Positions 9,891-19,522 of a stretch of DNA of 64,000 nt are shown piece by piece. The stretch lies in assembly GCA_020465985.1 (NCBI GenBank), contig JAANYP010000724.1, forward strand, positions 446,001 to 510,000. Direction: 5' to 3'. Position 1 is the first letter of the stretch. Each line of letters begins with the position of its first letter. The DNA comes from Centrapalus pauciflorus. Its lineage: Eukaryota > Streptophyta > Magnoliopsida > Asterales > Asteraceae. The notes beneath the pieces were generated by a model that was not told where the DNA came from, made no database searches, and worked only from the letters and a program-made list of their open reading frames with translations. Made by a program: the position numbers and the translations under genes.

Positions 9891-9912
9891 TAATTCTCTT
9901 CTCACTCTGCAG
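9885..9912 (+). promoter_or_regulatory. Putative 3' splice site at the gag/pol junction
   Basis: AACTAAT (branch-point-like and containing the gag stop codon TAA), then a pyrimidine-rich stretch and CTGCAG|G. The same arrangement occurs at the gag end of B1, B2, C1 and D1. The donor was not identified. Confidence 0.45.
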
Positions 9913-11445
9913 GAAAAACAACCTTCCCAGGTTTGGTACTTGGACAGTGGCTGCTCAGGGCACATGACAGGTTGTAAAGAACTGCTGAGTGATCTCAGGC
10001 CTGAAAAAGGGCCAAAAGTCACCTTTGGTGACAATGTGCAGGGATCCACTGAGGGATATGGAACTCTTAAAGCTGGTGCTGCAGTGTTCAAAAGGGTAGC
10101 CTATGTGGTTGGGCTAAAACATAACCTTGTTAGCATAAGCCAACTGTGTGATGCTGGCTACAAGGTTAACTTTGATGAGCACCTGGGTTACATATTGGAT
10201 TCCCAAGGCAAAGTTGTGCTGTGTGCTCAACGAAAGAAAGGTGTATATGTTGTGGATATGCATTCTGCTGATCCCACAACTGAAACCTGTTTTCTCACAA
10301 GAACCAACGCTGATCTAAACTGGTTATGGCATAGAAGACTTTCACACCTGAACTTCAAGAACATCAATAAACTCTGTAAGAAAGAGTTGGTGACAGGTTT
10401 GCCTTCTATTACTTTTGCCAAAGATAGATTATGCACAGCTTGTGAGAAAGGCAAGCAGAGAAAAACATCTTTTAAATCCAAACATAATTTCTCTATTGAT
10501 ACTCCACTCTTCTTAATCCATATGGACTTGTTTGGACCTATTAATGTCCCAAGTCTAGGAGGAAGAAGATACACTCTTGTAATGGTTGATGAGTTCTCCA
10601 GGTACACATGGGTGATCTTTTTGAAGAACAAAGGAGAGGCTGCTAGAGAAATTATTGGATTTGTTAAAAAGATGGAAATGCTGAACTCTGCCCAAGTAAA
10701 GCAGCTTAGAAGTGATCATGGTACTGAATTCAGAAACAGTACTCTTGAAGACTTCTGTGAAGAGAAAGGTATCAGTCAAAACTTTTCAGCAGTAAGAACT
10801 CCTCAACAAAATGGAGTTGCTGAAAGGAGAAACCGAACTCTCATTGAAGCTGCCAGAACCATGCTGTGTGCATCAGGTTTGCCTTCATCATTTTGGGCTG
10901 AAGCTGTCAACACTGCCTGCTTCACTCAAAACAGATCCTTAGTGGTGAAAAGGTTCAACAAGACCCCCTATGAGCTGCTCAAAGGGAGAAAGCCAAATGT
11001 CAGCTATTTCCATGTGTTTGGATGTCCCTGTTTCATTCTGAATCAAAGGGACCAGCTGTCAAAATTTGAACCTAAAGCTGATGAAGGAGTGTTTGTTGGC
11101 TACTCTTCTATCTCCAAAGCCTACAGAGTATACAACAACAAAAGAAAGGTGATAGATGAATCTATCAATGTCACCTTTGAAGAGTCCAAGAATGCCTCCA
11201 CCAAAGCTGTTCCTGAATCAGTTTCAGGAGACCTCAACTTTGATGATCTGATGCATTCAATCAATGAAGAGGACTCAAAAGCTTCCACTACACCCAGTGT
11301 GGAACCTGCTAATCATGATGGACATGATGATGATTATGTCAATACACCCTGTGTGAATAAATGTACTGACTTAATTACAACTGCATGTCCAGAACCTATC
11401 AATGCTGATTTTCCCAGTTCCTCTGCTGATATGTTCAACAAGTGA
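9913..11445 (+). CDS. pol: A1 Pol, first part: protease, GAG-pre-integrase and integrase
   Basis: Aspartic protease with the copia motif WYLDSGCSGHMTG (catalytic Asp codon 9943-9945) and the downstream VGLKHNLVSISQL block. The zinc-binding pre-integrase domain follows (LWHRRLSHL ... CTACEKGKQ, HHCC), then the integrase core with Asp in HMDLFGP (10525-10527), Asp in SDHGTEF (10714-10716) and Glu in NGVAERRNRT (10822-10824), the D,D-35-E triad. The C-terminal GKRF/copia block (FGCPCFILN, KADEGVFVGYS) is intact. The frame has no ATG before PR, so it needs frameshift, readthrough or splicing from gag. It stops at 11445 and RT continues in another frame, which suggests an indel near 11440. Confidence 0.9.
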   Translation, partial: EKQPSQVWYLDSGCSGHMTGCKELLSDLRPEKGPKVTFGDNVQGSTEGYGTLKAGAAVFKRVAYVVGLKHNLVSISQLCDAGYKVNFDEHLGYILDSQGKVVLCAQRKKGVYVVDMHSADPTTETCFLTRTNADLNWLWHRRLSHLNFKNINKLCKKELVTGLPSITFAKDRLCTACEKGKQRKTSFKSKHNFSIDTPLFLIHMDLFGPINVPSLGGRRYTLVMVDEFSRYTWVIFLKNKGEAAREIIGFVKKMEMLNSAQVKQLRSDHGTEFRNSTLEDFCEEKGISQNFSAVRTPQQNGVAERRNRTLIEAARTMLCASGLPSSFWAEAVNTACFTQNRSLVVKRFNKTPYELLKGRKPNVSYFHVFGCPCFILNQRDQLSKFEPKADEGVFVGYSSISKAYRVYNNKRKVIDESINVTFEESKNASTKAVPESVSGDLNFDDLMHSINEEDSKASTTPSVEPANHDGHDDDYVNTPCVNKCTDLITTACPEPINADFPSSSADMFNK

Positions 11446-13195
11446 ACAGGCTCAAGACAACAGTGTGTCTGAAAATCTTGAGAGCTGTTCAACAGGACCT
11501 GCTGAAGATGTTAACAACTCAGGTAAATCATCATTGAAAAATGATCCTAAGTGGATCAGGTGTCACCCCAATGATCAAATAATTGGTGACATCAATAAAG
11601 GGATACAAACTCGGTGGGACAGCTTAGGGAACTTTTGTATGTTCTCTAGCTTTGTTTCACTGATGGAGCCAAAGAAGGTGGATGAAGCACTAAAAGATGC
11701 CAATTGGATCACTGCCATGCAAGAAGAACTCAATCAGTTTGAGAGAAACAAAGTATGGAAGCTGGTCCCTGCCCCTAAAGGAAAAACAATAATTGGCACA
11801 AAATGGGTTTTCAGGAACAAAATGGATGAGCAAGGTCATGTCATTAGAAATAAGGCAAGACTGGTTGCTCAGGGCTACAGACAGGAGGAAGGCATTGACT
11901 ATGATGAGACATTTGCTCCTGTGGCCAGGCTAGAAGCAATTCGTTTGTATCTAGCCTACGCTGCTCATAAGAGCATAGAGGTATTTCAAATGGATGTGAA
12001 GAGTGCATTTTTGAATGGGAAGCTGCAAGAAGAAGTATATGTCAAGCAGCCTCCAGGTTTTGAAAATGAACAACACCCAGGTTTTGTCTATAAGTTGGAC
12101 AAAGCTCTCTATGGTCTTAAACAAGCCCCTAGAGCCTGGTATGACACTCTTACTGAATTCCTTATGAGCAATGGGTACTCCAGAGGTAAAGTGGATACCA
12201 CATTGTTCATAAAGAAGGTGAAGTCTGATATTATGCTTGTTCAAATTTATGTGGATGACATAATATTTGGTTCTACTAATGAGCAACTATGCAAGAATTT
12301 TTCATTACTCATGAAATCCAAATATGAAATGAGTATGATGGGAGAACTAACTTTCTTTTTAGGATTACAGGTTAAACAAACCTCAACTGGAATTTTTATA
12401 AATCAAAGAAAGTACACTTTAGATCTTTTGAAAAAGTTTAAATTTGATCAAAGTTCTCCTATTAAAACCCCAATGGCAACCAATGTAAAATTGGATGCTG
12501 ATGCCAGTGGCAAAGCTGTTTCAGTCACAGCTTACAGAGGCATGATTGGGAGCTTGCTATACTTGACTGCTAGTAGACCTGATATTATGTTTGCCACCTG
12601 TTTATGTGCTAGGTTCCAAGCTAATCCAAAAGAATCACATCTTGCAGCTGTTAAAAGAATCTTCAGATACCTGAAGGGTACTCCAGGTTTGGGTCTTTGG
12701 TATCCCAAAGACTCAAGCCTTGAACTAACAGGTTATTCAGATTCTGATTTTGCAGGCTGCAGGTTAGACAGGAAAAGCACAACAGGTGGATGTCAACTCC
12801 TTGGTGGAAAGTTGATCAGTTGGAGTAGTAAGAAGCAGAACTCAGTGTCCACTTCTACTGCTGAAGCTGAATATATTGCTGCTGGAAGCTGCTGTGGGCA
12901 GATTCTGTGGATGCAGCATCAGCTTGAAGACTATGGGCTTGTGTATAGGAAAACTCCTATTCTGTGTGATAACACAAGTGCCATAGCCATCTCCAACAAT
13001 CCAGTATTTCACTCAAGAACAAAGCATATTGAAGTCAGACATCACTTCATCAGGGATCACATCCAAAAAGGTAATGTGGAGGTAAGTTTTATTTCCACAA
13101 ATGAACAGCTTGCAGACATTTTCACCAAACCTCTGGATGAAACAAGGTTTAATTACCTTGTCAGCAAGCTGGGCATGTTAAACAAGAGTGACTAA
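11402..13195 (+). CDS. pol: A1 Pol, second part: reverse transcriptase and RNase H
   Basis: Copies the element RNA into cDNA. It shows AMQEELNQFERNKVWKLV, GTKWVFRNK, RLVAQGYRQ, the first catalytic Asp in VFQMDVKSAFLNG, LYGLKQAPRAWYD, and YVDD at 12248-12259. The connection carries SRPDIMFA, and RNase H has YSDSDFAG, STAEAEYIAA and the RTKHIEVRHHFIRD block near the end. It ends LGMLNKSD. All catalytic motifs are present. The overlap with the preceding ORF (11402-11445) is in a different frame; copia pol is normally one ORF, so a single-base indel is the simplest reading, though a programmed shift is not excluded. Confidence 0.9.
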   Translation: MLIFPVPLLICSTSEQAQDNSVSENLESCSTGPAEDVNNSGKSSLKNDPKWIRCHPNDQIIGDINKGIQTRWDSLGNFCMFSSFVSLMEPKKVDEALKDANWITAMQEELNQFERNKVWKLVPAPKGKTIIGTKWVFRNKMDEQGHVIRNKARLVAQGYRQEEGIDYDETFAPVARLEAIRLYLAYAAHKSIEVFQMDVKSAFLNGKLQEEVYVKQPPGFENEQHPGFVYKLDKALYGLKQAPRAWYDTLTEFLMSNGYSRGKVDTTLFIKKVKSDIMLVQIYVDDIIFGSTNEQLCKNFSLLMKSKYEMSMMGELTFFLGLQVKQTSTGIFINQRKYTLDLLKKFKFDQSSPIKTPMATNVKLDADASGKAVSVTAYRGMIGSLLYLTASRPDIMFATCLCARFQANPKESHLAAVKRIFRYLKGTPGLGLWYPKDSSLELTGYSDSDFAGCRLDRKSTTGGCQLLGGKLISWSSKKQNSVSTSTAEAEYIAAGSCCGQILWMQHQLEDYGLVYRKTPILCDNTSAIAISNNPVFHSRTKHIEVRHHFIRDHIQKGNVEVSFISTNEQLADIFTKPLDETRFNYLVSKLGMLNKSD

Positions 13196-13560
13196 GTGTC
13201 TCTCAACGGTCTAATTATTCGTATGTCTCACACTGCTCAAGTTTCTCTGAACAGCTTAGACAGAACAGGTTATCCATGTTCTGTACTTAGTCAAATGTCT
13301 GAAAAATTTGAACAGCTTGAGCATACAACAGGCTGAACAAAAACAGTTTAACCTGTTTATTCGTCCAGCCTGCTCTGATGGTTCAGTCTTCAACCTGTTC
13401 ACTTCTTCACACTATAACCTGTTCATCTATTGAACTCAACCTGTTCTCACAAAGGAGAGCAGGCTGAAGGAACAGTTTGAAGGAAGAACAGCTTGAAGAC
13501 TGAGACCCTTGTTGACCCTGATCATCACAGGTTTGACCATCAGCGTAGACCAACAGTTTA
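13196..13560. repeat. Cluster of GAACAG / CTGTTC motifs downstream of pol
   Basis: About a dozen copies of CTGTTC or GAACAG within 365 bp, many extended to AACCTGTTC or GAACAGCTT, in both orientations so that many pairings are possible. The same motif builds the LTR hairpins of this element. No ORF is present here. Confidence 0.65.
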
Positions 13561-13771
13561 ATTACCTTTCTTCATAATTAAGTTTCTTAAATTATGTTTT
13601 ATTTAACTTAATTACTGCGGATAATGTATGTTACGTGTGTTAGTGATCAAAAAGGTCAAGTGGTCTGACAATGTTTCTGACATGGACAATCGTTCCGTTT
13701 TCCGTTAACAAACATTTCAAATCAAACCGCCCAAATCTTTTCTCTCTCATACACACGACCATTCAAAATCC

Positions 13772-13780
13772 TATAAATAC
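13772..13780 (+). promoter_or_regulatory. Internal TATA box upstream of the A1 env-like ORF
   Basis: CCTATAAATACC lies 114 bp before the ATG at 13886. A CT-rich leader (TCATCTTCGTCTTCCTCATC) follows, as in ordinary plant 5' UTRs. Comparable TATAAATA boxes precede the env-like ORFs of B1, B2 and D1. Confidence 0.5.
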
Positions 13781-13885
13781 CAACATACTGTTTCATCTTC
13801 GTCTTCCTCATCATTCCCAGAAATTCTCAAGAACCCTAAAATCGACTAAGTGTCTTTTGCTTCCTCAAACCTTCAAATTTCTCAA

Positions 13886-16800
13886 ATGGCTCACAGACCC
13901 AATCCCTTTCTGCCAGTTTTCGTTGGTGAGGATGTTGTTAAACATCCTTCTGTCACCACGATGCTAACCCTGAAACCCACCAACTACATAGCAAATCTCA
14001 CAATCCCCAAAAACTATGTGGGGAAGGGTTACGATCAAATGGTGGAATTTCTGCAAGTTCATCCGTTGAACTATGCCCTGACTGATCTCCTTGTGTCCTG
14101 TCCAGGACAGGATACGCGTTCTGGTACACCTGCTCTTACAATCCAAACACTAAGGTTATCAGAGGTACTATTCTCAATGGGACTCAAACCATTGAGATTA
14201 CAGTCGATCTTTTGAGGGAAGTTCTTCATCTTCCAGTGGCTGAGAAATATGATCTCCCTCAGCCTGAAAATGAGCAAATGGGCAATCTGCTACGCTTCTG
14301 TGGTGTGGCAGAACCCAAGGTTGGAGCTACTTTGTACAGAAAGGAGTTATCACCTACTTACAACTTCTTATTTGCCTCTGTGGCAATGTCGTTCAGCAGC
14401 AAGGTTGGTTCCTTTGACCAACTTAGTAGAGATGAAGTGCCTATAGTCCTTCAGCTGGTGGATGGGACTACACTTGACATGGCCAAATGGATCTTCTTGA
14501 ACATGAGAAACCTGGTACAACAAGAGACAAGACCAGCAGCTGTCAGATATCCCAGGTTCCTGAGTCTCATCTTCTGCCATGTCTGTGGTAAGCATCTATA
14601 TCACTCTCAACCCCTACTTAAAACTGCTGCATTCCCTGTGATAGGGAATAGGGTGTTTCATACTCCTGTACTGGAAAATGAGCCTGCTCTCTCAACACCA
14701 ATGAGGAGGCTGTTGGGTTTAGTGGAAGGACCCTCTGCTGTGAGGGATCCAGTCACTGCTGCTCCCGGTGGAAAATCCAAAGCCAGGTCTAAGTTGGTAA
14801 AAAGAACCTTGGCAGCTGAAGCTGGGCCTGCTAAAAAGAAGGCCAAAACAGCTCAAGCTGAGTCTGCTCCCTTAGCCTCTGTGGCTGAGGAAGAGCAGAT
14901 TCCTCACCCTGGCTCATTTGTTGAGCCTGAAGCCTTTGTGGCTGGTGCCTCTGTGGCACAAGAGACTATGGAACAGTCCAGCCCCACTGGTCCTGACCCA
15001 GTCTCCCATCCAGTCCAAACAGATCCCCTCTCCTCTCCACAATCACCCACTTCATCCATCCGTTATCAAAGAAAATCATTAGCCAAAAAGAAACTAGCCC
15101 AGAAAACAGTCTCCTCTGTTCCCTCTCAACAGGGTTCATTTGTAAAAGAAGCAACCCAAGCTGCCTCTCCTATTTTGGGAGAAGGTTCAGCTCATTTGGA
15201 GCCTGCTTCACTCCAACCTGAGTCACCCTTGAGTCAGCCTAGACCCTCTGGTTCCTCCCAACAGGAACCAGTTGTACAAATGGGGATACCCACATCAACT
15301 ATCCCAGCCTCCCAACAGGCTGAGGATATTGAAAGACAGGAGCCCTCTCCGCTCCATACTGAGTCCACACTGTCCCCCACTCATATCTCCTTACACCCTG
15401 AGTCTGCACGAGGTGCCCACGCTGCTGATATAGACCAATCAGCAGCTCAGCCTCAAACTTCTGTTCCCCATGATTCAGCTGTTCAACACCAAACAGCTGC
15501 TGAGGGACCAACAACACAAGCTGATGAACCTCTGGGATCATACCATCCCTCTGGTGAGGCTGATCCCTCAATGCAAATTCCATCAGCAGGTTTCACCACT
15601 GCTGATGTTGAAATGCATATCCCATCTCCCCATGATGAGGTGCCTTTAGACCAAGGCACTGCAGAGGGAACCACCACTGGTCTTCATGAGGGTGCTGCAA
15701 CACAAGCAGCATCTGAGAGGCCCCAAACATCATCTCCTTCTCCTAATGATGCAGCTACAGCCGCTGCTGAAGGACCCCTTGATCCCTCTAACCTGGGCCA
15801 CCTTACTTTTGCCCAGGCTATGGAACTATTGTCCAAAGTTTCTCTTCCTTCTCCCTCTCATCCTCAAACACCAGCCTCATCATCATCTTCTCCATCTACT
15901 CACTCCAAACAGTCCACCCATACACCACCATCTCCCAAAGACCTGCCTTTGAAGGATCAGCTTTCATTGCTGACCAACAAAGTTGGTTCTTTGGAACATA
16001 CCATGCACTCCCTACCATCCATAATCTCAGACTCTGTGTCTGAGCAGATCAAAGGATTCTTTGATACGTTTAAAGAATCCTTCCCAGTTACTCCACAAGC
16101 TGACCACTCTCCACAGCTGCTTGCACTCACTGCACAGCTGCAAAATGTAACCAACTCTCTTTCCTCTATCCTCTCCTCACAACAGGACTCTGTGTCCTCT
16201 ATGACAGCTATTTCTCAACAGCTGTCCTCTCTCCTCACTTCCTGTAATACTACCATTCCTTCCACATTGGCCAGCCTGAACACTCTTATAGGTTCTCTAT
16301 CAAATTCTGTGTCATCAAACCTTGCTGATGTGCAAGATTCTCTTGAACTTCATCTTGCACAGCTCCAAAGTTTGTTGTTCACAGCTTCTGATAGAGACAA
16401 CATTGTTAAGCTGACCACTTTTGCTGATTCCCATTCCTCTTCTCTTCAAAACTGTCTTTCCCAGCTTGGTGAGGTGAAGGACAACTTGGCTTACTTAGTG
16501 AACAGCCTTGTTGGTCCTAAACCTCCCAAACCTGCTGGCAAGCCTGCTGACTTTGTGTCTTCAGGCAGACCAGGGGTTGAAGTCGCTGCATCATCTCCTT
16601 CAAAGGGGGAGAAATCATCTGCCTCGAAGACTAAGTCTAAGGGGGAGAAGATTCCTTCTCCTAAGGAGATACCAGTGTCTGCAACCCAAACTGATCAACC
16701 AGCAGAAACAGGTGCAGCTGAAGGTGCTTCCCAAGCTGCTATGCCTACTCAGGCTGGCTCTCCAAACCCTGCTCAGTCTAAGGGGGAGGAAGTCATTCCT

Positions 16801-18045
16801 GAGGACAGGCCTAGCAGCAAAAGGAGGCACCTTATTCTTTCAGAGGAAAAAGAAGAAGAAGAAGAAGAAGAAAGTATTCCTGAAGCTGCTGTCCCTAAAG
16901 CAGCAGCTAAAGGAAAAGAAAAGGCAGCGGTGGATCCTATTGAGCAGAAACAGGCAGAAACTCAGTTTCACAAAGCCAGAGCCAAAGAGATGGGCCTCCC
17001 TATGCACAAATACTTTGAGTTTAGGGAAGAACAACTTAAGGCTCTGGAAGAGTTAAGAAAAGAAGAACAATCTGCCAAAGCTGCTAAGTCTCTTGCCCTC
17101 CAAGAAGCAAAGAAAATAAAAATGTCTACCTTGGAGGTGCAAAAGAAAATAATGGAAGCTGCCAAGCAATCAGCAGGAGAAAAAGGGAAGGAAGTGGAAA
17201 AAGGTACTCAGGTCTCAGTGACCAAATCAACAGTACCTTCTGCCAGAGCCAAATTCCATTTTGACAACTTGGCCAAAAAGAAATTTCATGATGTTGCTAC
17301 TAGAAGGCTGGCCAAGGAAGGAATTGTCAAAGCTGTTCCCATATCAAGAAAAGGCACTCAGTGGAAACTTCAGATCACAAGGATGGGTGCAACAGGCCCT
17401 GAATTGGAATCATATGATCACGCTGATGTGGCTCAAATGGGTTACAGGGAATGGGTGGAACTGGCAGTTGCCCTGAGCCAGTCTAAGTCAGAAACGGCTA
17501 AGACTATCAGGGCATACATAAAGAAGCTGATGGAGAGAGTGAGTGAGTTGGGTCTGATCCCTAAAGAAGTCAAAGAGGGTGTCTCTGTGATATCCCCTAA
17601 AATCAAGGCCAGAAGGAAAAAGAGAGATTCAGAGCTGGAAGAACTCCTTATGATGATTGAACAAGGAGATTATGCTGTGGAAATTAAAGGAGTTGACCAC
17701 AGCCTGCCTGAAGGAGTTGAATTTGAAGATGGCAAAGTGATTGAAGAGCCTGAGTTAGGGGCATTTTTTGTGGATCCCTTATCTCAGAAGAAATGTTTTC
17801 AAAGAGCTTCTGACCTACACAAAGTTGGTCTTAAGCAGCTTGCAGCCTTCAGAATTGCCACCTCCTTCAGTCAGTCCAGCCAATGGAGAGCAGCTGTCTG
17901 GGAAGAGCTGAAAGGATTTTATGACAGAGGTGAGCTCCAAAGTTCTAACTTTATGTTTCTTACAGCTGAACTTGAAGAACATGAAGAAACAAGGGAAGAA
18001 CTTTTAAAAAGATTCAAAGAAGGGATGCCACCCCCTGTCGAATGA
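13886..18045 (+). CDS. A1 env-like ORF (about 1,390 codons, one frame change)
   Basis: Function unknown; 'env-like' reflects only its place after pol. Start ATG 13886 (MAHRPNPFLPVF). A frame change near 14110 separates the first ~75 codons from the 1,277-codon remainder. The N-terminal ~250 residues form a domain shared with the ORFs of B1, B2 and D1: YALT, then FW, an IxGTILNGT-like strand, LREVLHLP, a YNFLFASVAMSFSSK block and YPRF. A Pro/Ser/Thr/Gln-rich region follows, then a long heptad-like coiled coil (about 15950-16500), an acidic Glu run (16852-16875), a basic Lys/Ala-rich helix and a conserved-looking C-terminal domain. No signal peptide or convincing membrane segment is seen, which argues against a true envelope protein. 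Confidence 0.75.
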
Positions 18046-18078
18046 AGTCCACCTGCCATCTGGGTAGGTGAAGAATGG

Positions 18079-18246
18079 AAGCTGTCCATTAGTTGGACAG
18101 GCTTGCCATTATCTGCTCCCGTCTCAAACAGTCCAAATCTTGTACATTAGTTGTACATTCTGTACATTAGTTGTACACAATTACATTAGTTGTAATTTTT
18201 TATTTTTACATTAGTTGTAAAATACATTAGTACATTAGTTGTATTT
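18079..18246 (+). repeat. Hairpin array with constant ATTAGTT loop
   Basis: Six hairpins share the loop ATTAGTT but have different complementary stems: 18079-18104 (AAGC-TGTCC with one bulge), 18141-18157 (TGTAC), 18161-18177 (TGTAC), 18179-18197 (AATTAC), 18204-18222 (TTTTAC) and 18220-18246 (AAATAC, with a duplicated ATTAGTAC in the loop). Five share the core TACATTAGTTGTA; pairing outside that core is maintained with different bases. The array lies between the env-like stop and the PPT, so it is in the genomic RNA. Confidence 0.75.
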
Positions 18247-18403
18247 TTGTAAGAACATATGTTGTTCTAGGTTAGTCAAGAATCAGTGTATATATAAACT
18301 GATCTTTTACTTTACTATAATGTTGTAATTTTATTTCAGCAAATGTACTGTAAAAATATATAGTGATTTTTGACAGGACCAGCTTGATCTGGTTATTGCA
18401 AAT

Positions 18404-18413
18404 AGGGGGAGAT
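18404..18413 (+). other. A1 polypurine tract (AGGGGGAGAT)
   Basis: Purine tract directly abutting the TG of the 3' LTR; it primes plus-strand DNA. Copies of the same AGGGGGAG core occur inside the env-like ORF (16603, 16638, 16779) and in the LTR (6018). Confidence 0.85.
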
Positions 18414-19522
18414 TGTTAGGCACAAAAAAGGCCTCAGTCAAACCTGCTCTACATCTGAGGGGGAGATTTTATAATCAAACCTGTTGATGCATTTGAAGGT
18501 TGAATTTAAGGCCTGTTTTATGCCTTATTGAAACCTGAAAATGATTTGCAATATCAGTCTAAAGCTGTTCTGATCGTTGCATGTGTTGCAACCAAGACAG
18601 TTTGTCCAAGCTGCTCAGTCTGCTGATCAGGCTGGACATAAACTGTCTACGCTGCTCTACACTGTTGAGCAGCTTGGGCATTTTTAAAGTGTTCTGTTCT
18701 TTGTGAACAGAACCTGTTCTTTGTGAACAGGCTAAACACTTTATGGAATTTGTTTCCAAGTCATCATGTATTGTTTTTAACTACCAGATCAGTTTACACA
18801 GTTGAAGACAAAGTGGAAAGCAGAACCGCTCAGCCTGCCCAAGCTGTTCTGTCACATGAAGACAAACGGATATTTGAAAAAGGGTGACAGACCTTTTTCT
18901 TATATCAAAATAGGCCTTTACAAGGAAGAAAAACGCAAAGTTGACATTCCTAAAATGGTTAAAGGCAATGCAACAGTAGAAAGTAAAAAGACAAAAGATT
19001 TGCACTTCTGCTTTTCAGAAAAGTGCAGAAAAGCTCTATTGTCTTTTCAAACAAGACTTCTACTTTTTCGTTCTGTCCAATGAAGATGTTTCTCTTAGAT
19101 CCTCTGTGTGAGTATAAAAGGAAGCTTCTAAGGTCAGAAAGAATGTGAAGAAAGCTAAGTGCTTAAACCAAGAGTGAACGTGCAAGTGTGATATTCATGC
19201 TTGCAAATCTTCTGTAAACAAGCTTCTGTGTGTCTAAGCTGTTTACCAAAGATGTTCCTTAAAGTCTTGTAAAATACAGTGAGTGCATCTTAGTGAGTGT
19301 GTTCATTGTAATCTAGTTTGAGTGTGTCTTAGACTAGAAACCATACTGTTGTATTCTGTCATCTCAGCTTGAACAATTCCGCAGTCAAGCTTGTTTGTAA
19401 TTAACATTTGTTGATAATACATACAAACATTGAGAAAAAGAGTGTGTAGTTTTTAAATACTGTATTCACCCCCCCCTCTACAGTTTATTACTATATACTT
19501 TGGGAACCTTTCGGGACCTACA
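18414..19522 (+). repeat. A1 3' LTR
   Basis: Matches 5976-7093, with a 12 bp shorter segment near 19000 and scattered substitutions. It ends CCTACA at 19522. The sequence beyond belongs to the minus-strand D1 env-like relic. Confidence 0.9.

Larger units (their letters stand above)
5976..19522 (+). mobile_element. A1: near-complete Sirevirus-type Ty1/copia retrotransposon
   Basis: Two directly repeated LTRs (5976-7093 and 18414-19522) with TG...CA ends, a tRNA-iMet PBS, gag, pol in the copia order PR-IN-RT-RH, an env-like ORF and a purine-rich tract before the 3' LTR. The length (13.5 kb), LTR size and extra 3' ORF fit the SIRE/Maximus lineage. The LTRs differ by roughly 2% by eye plus a small indel, so the insertion is fairly recent. 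Gag and the two pol ORFs are long and open. Defects seen are a frame change inside pol (near 11440) and one in the env-like ORF (near 14110). The 5 bp flanks (attac, ttccc) are not a target duplication. Confidence 0.9.

Noticed and set aside
16508..17056. 182-codon plus-strand ORF inside the env-like region of A1
   Set aside because: Out-of-frame reading of the Lys/Glu/Pro-rich env-like sequence (Leu- and Lys-rich runs); no start context or motifs.
13886..18045. Calling the extra ORF a retroviral envelope gene
   Set aside because: No signal peptide, transmembrane segment or fusion-type features are visible; the label is kept only as 'env-like' by position.
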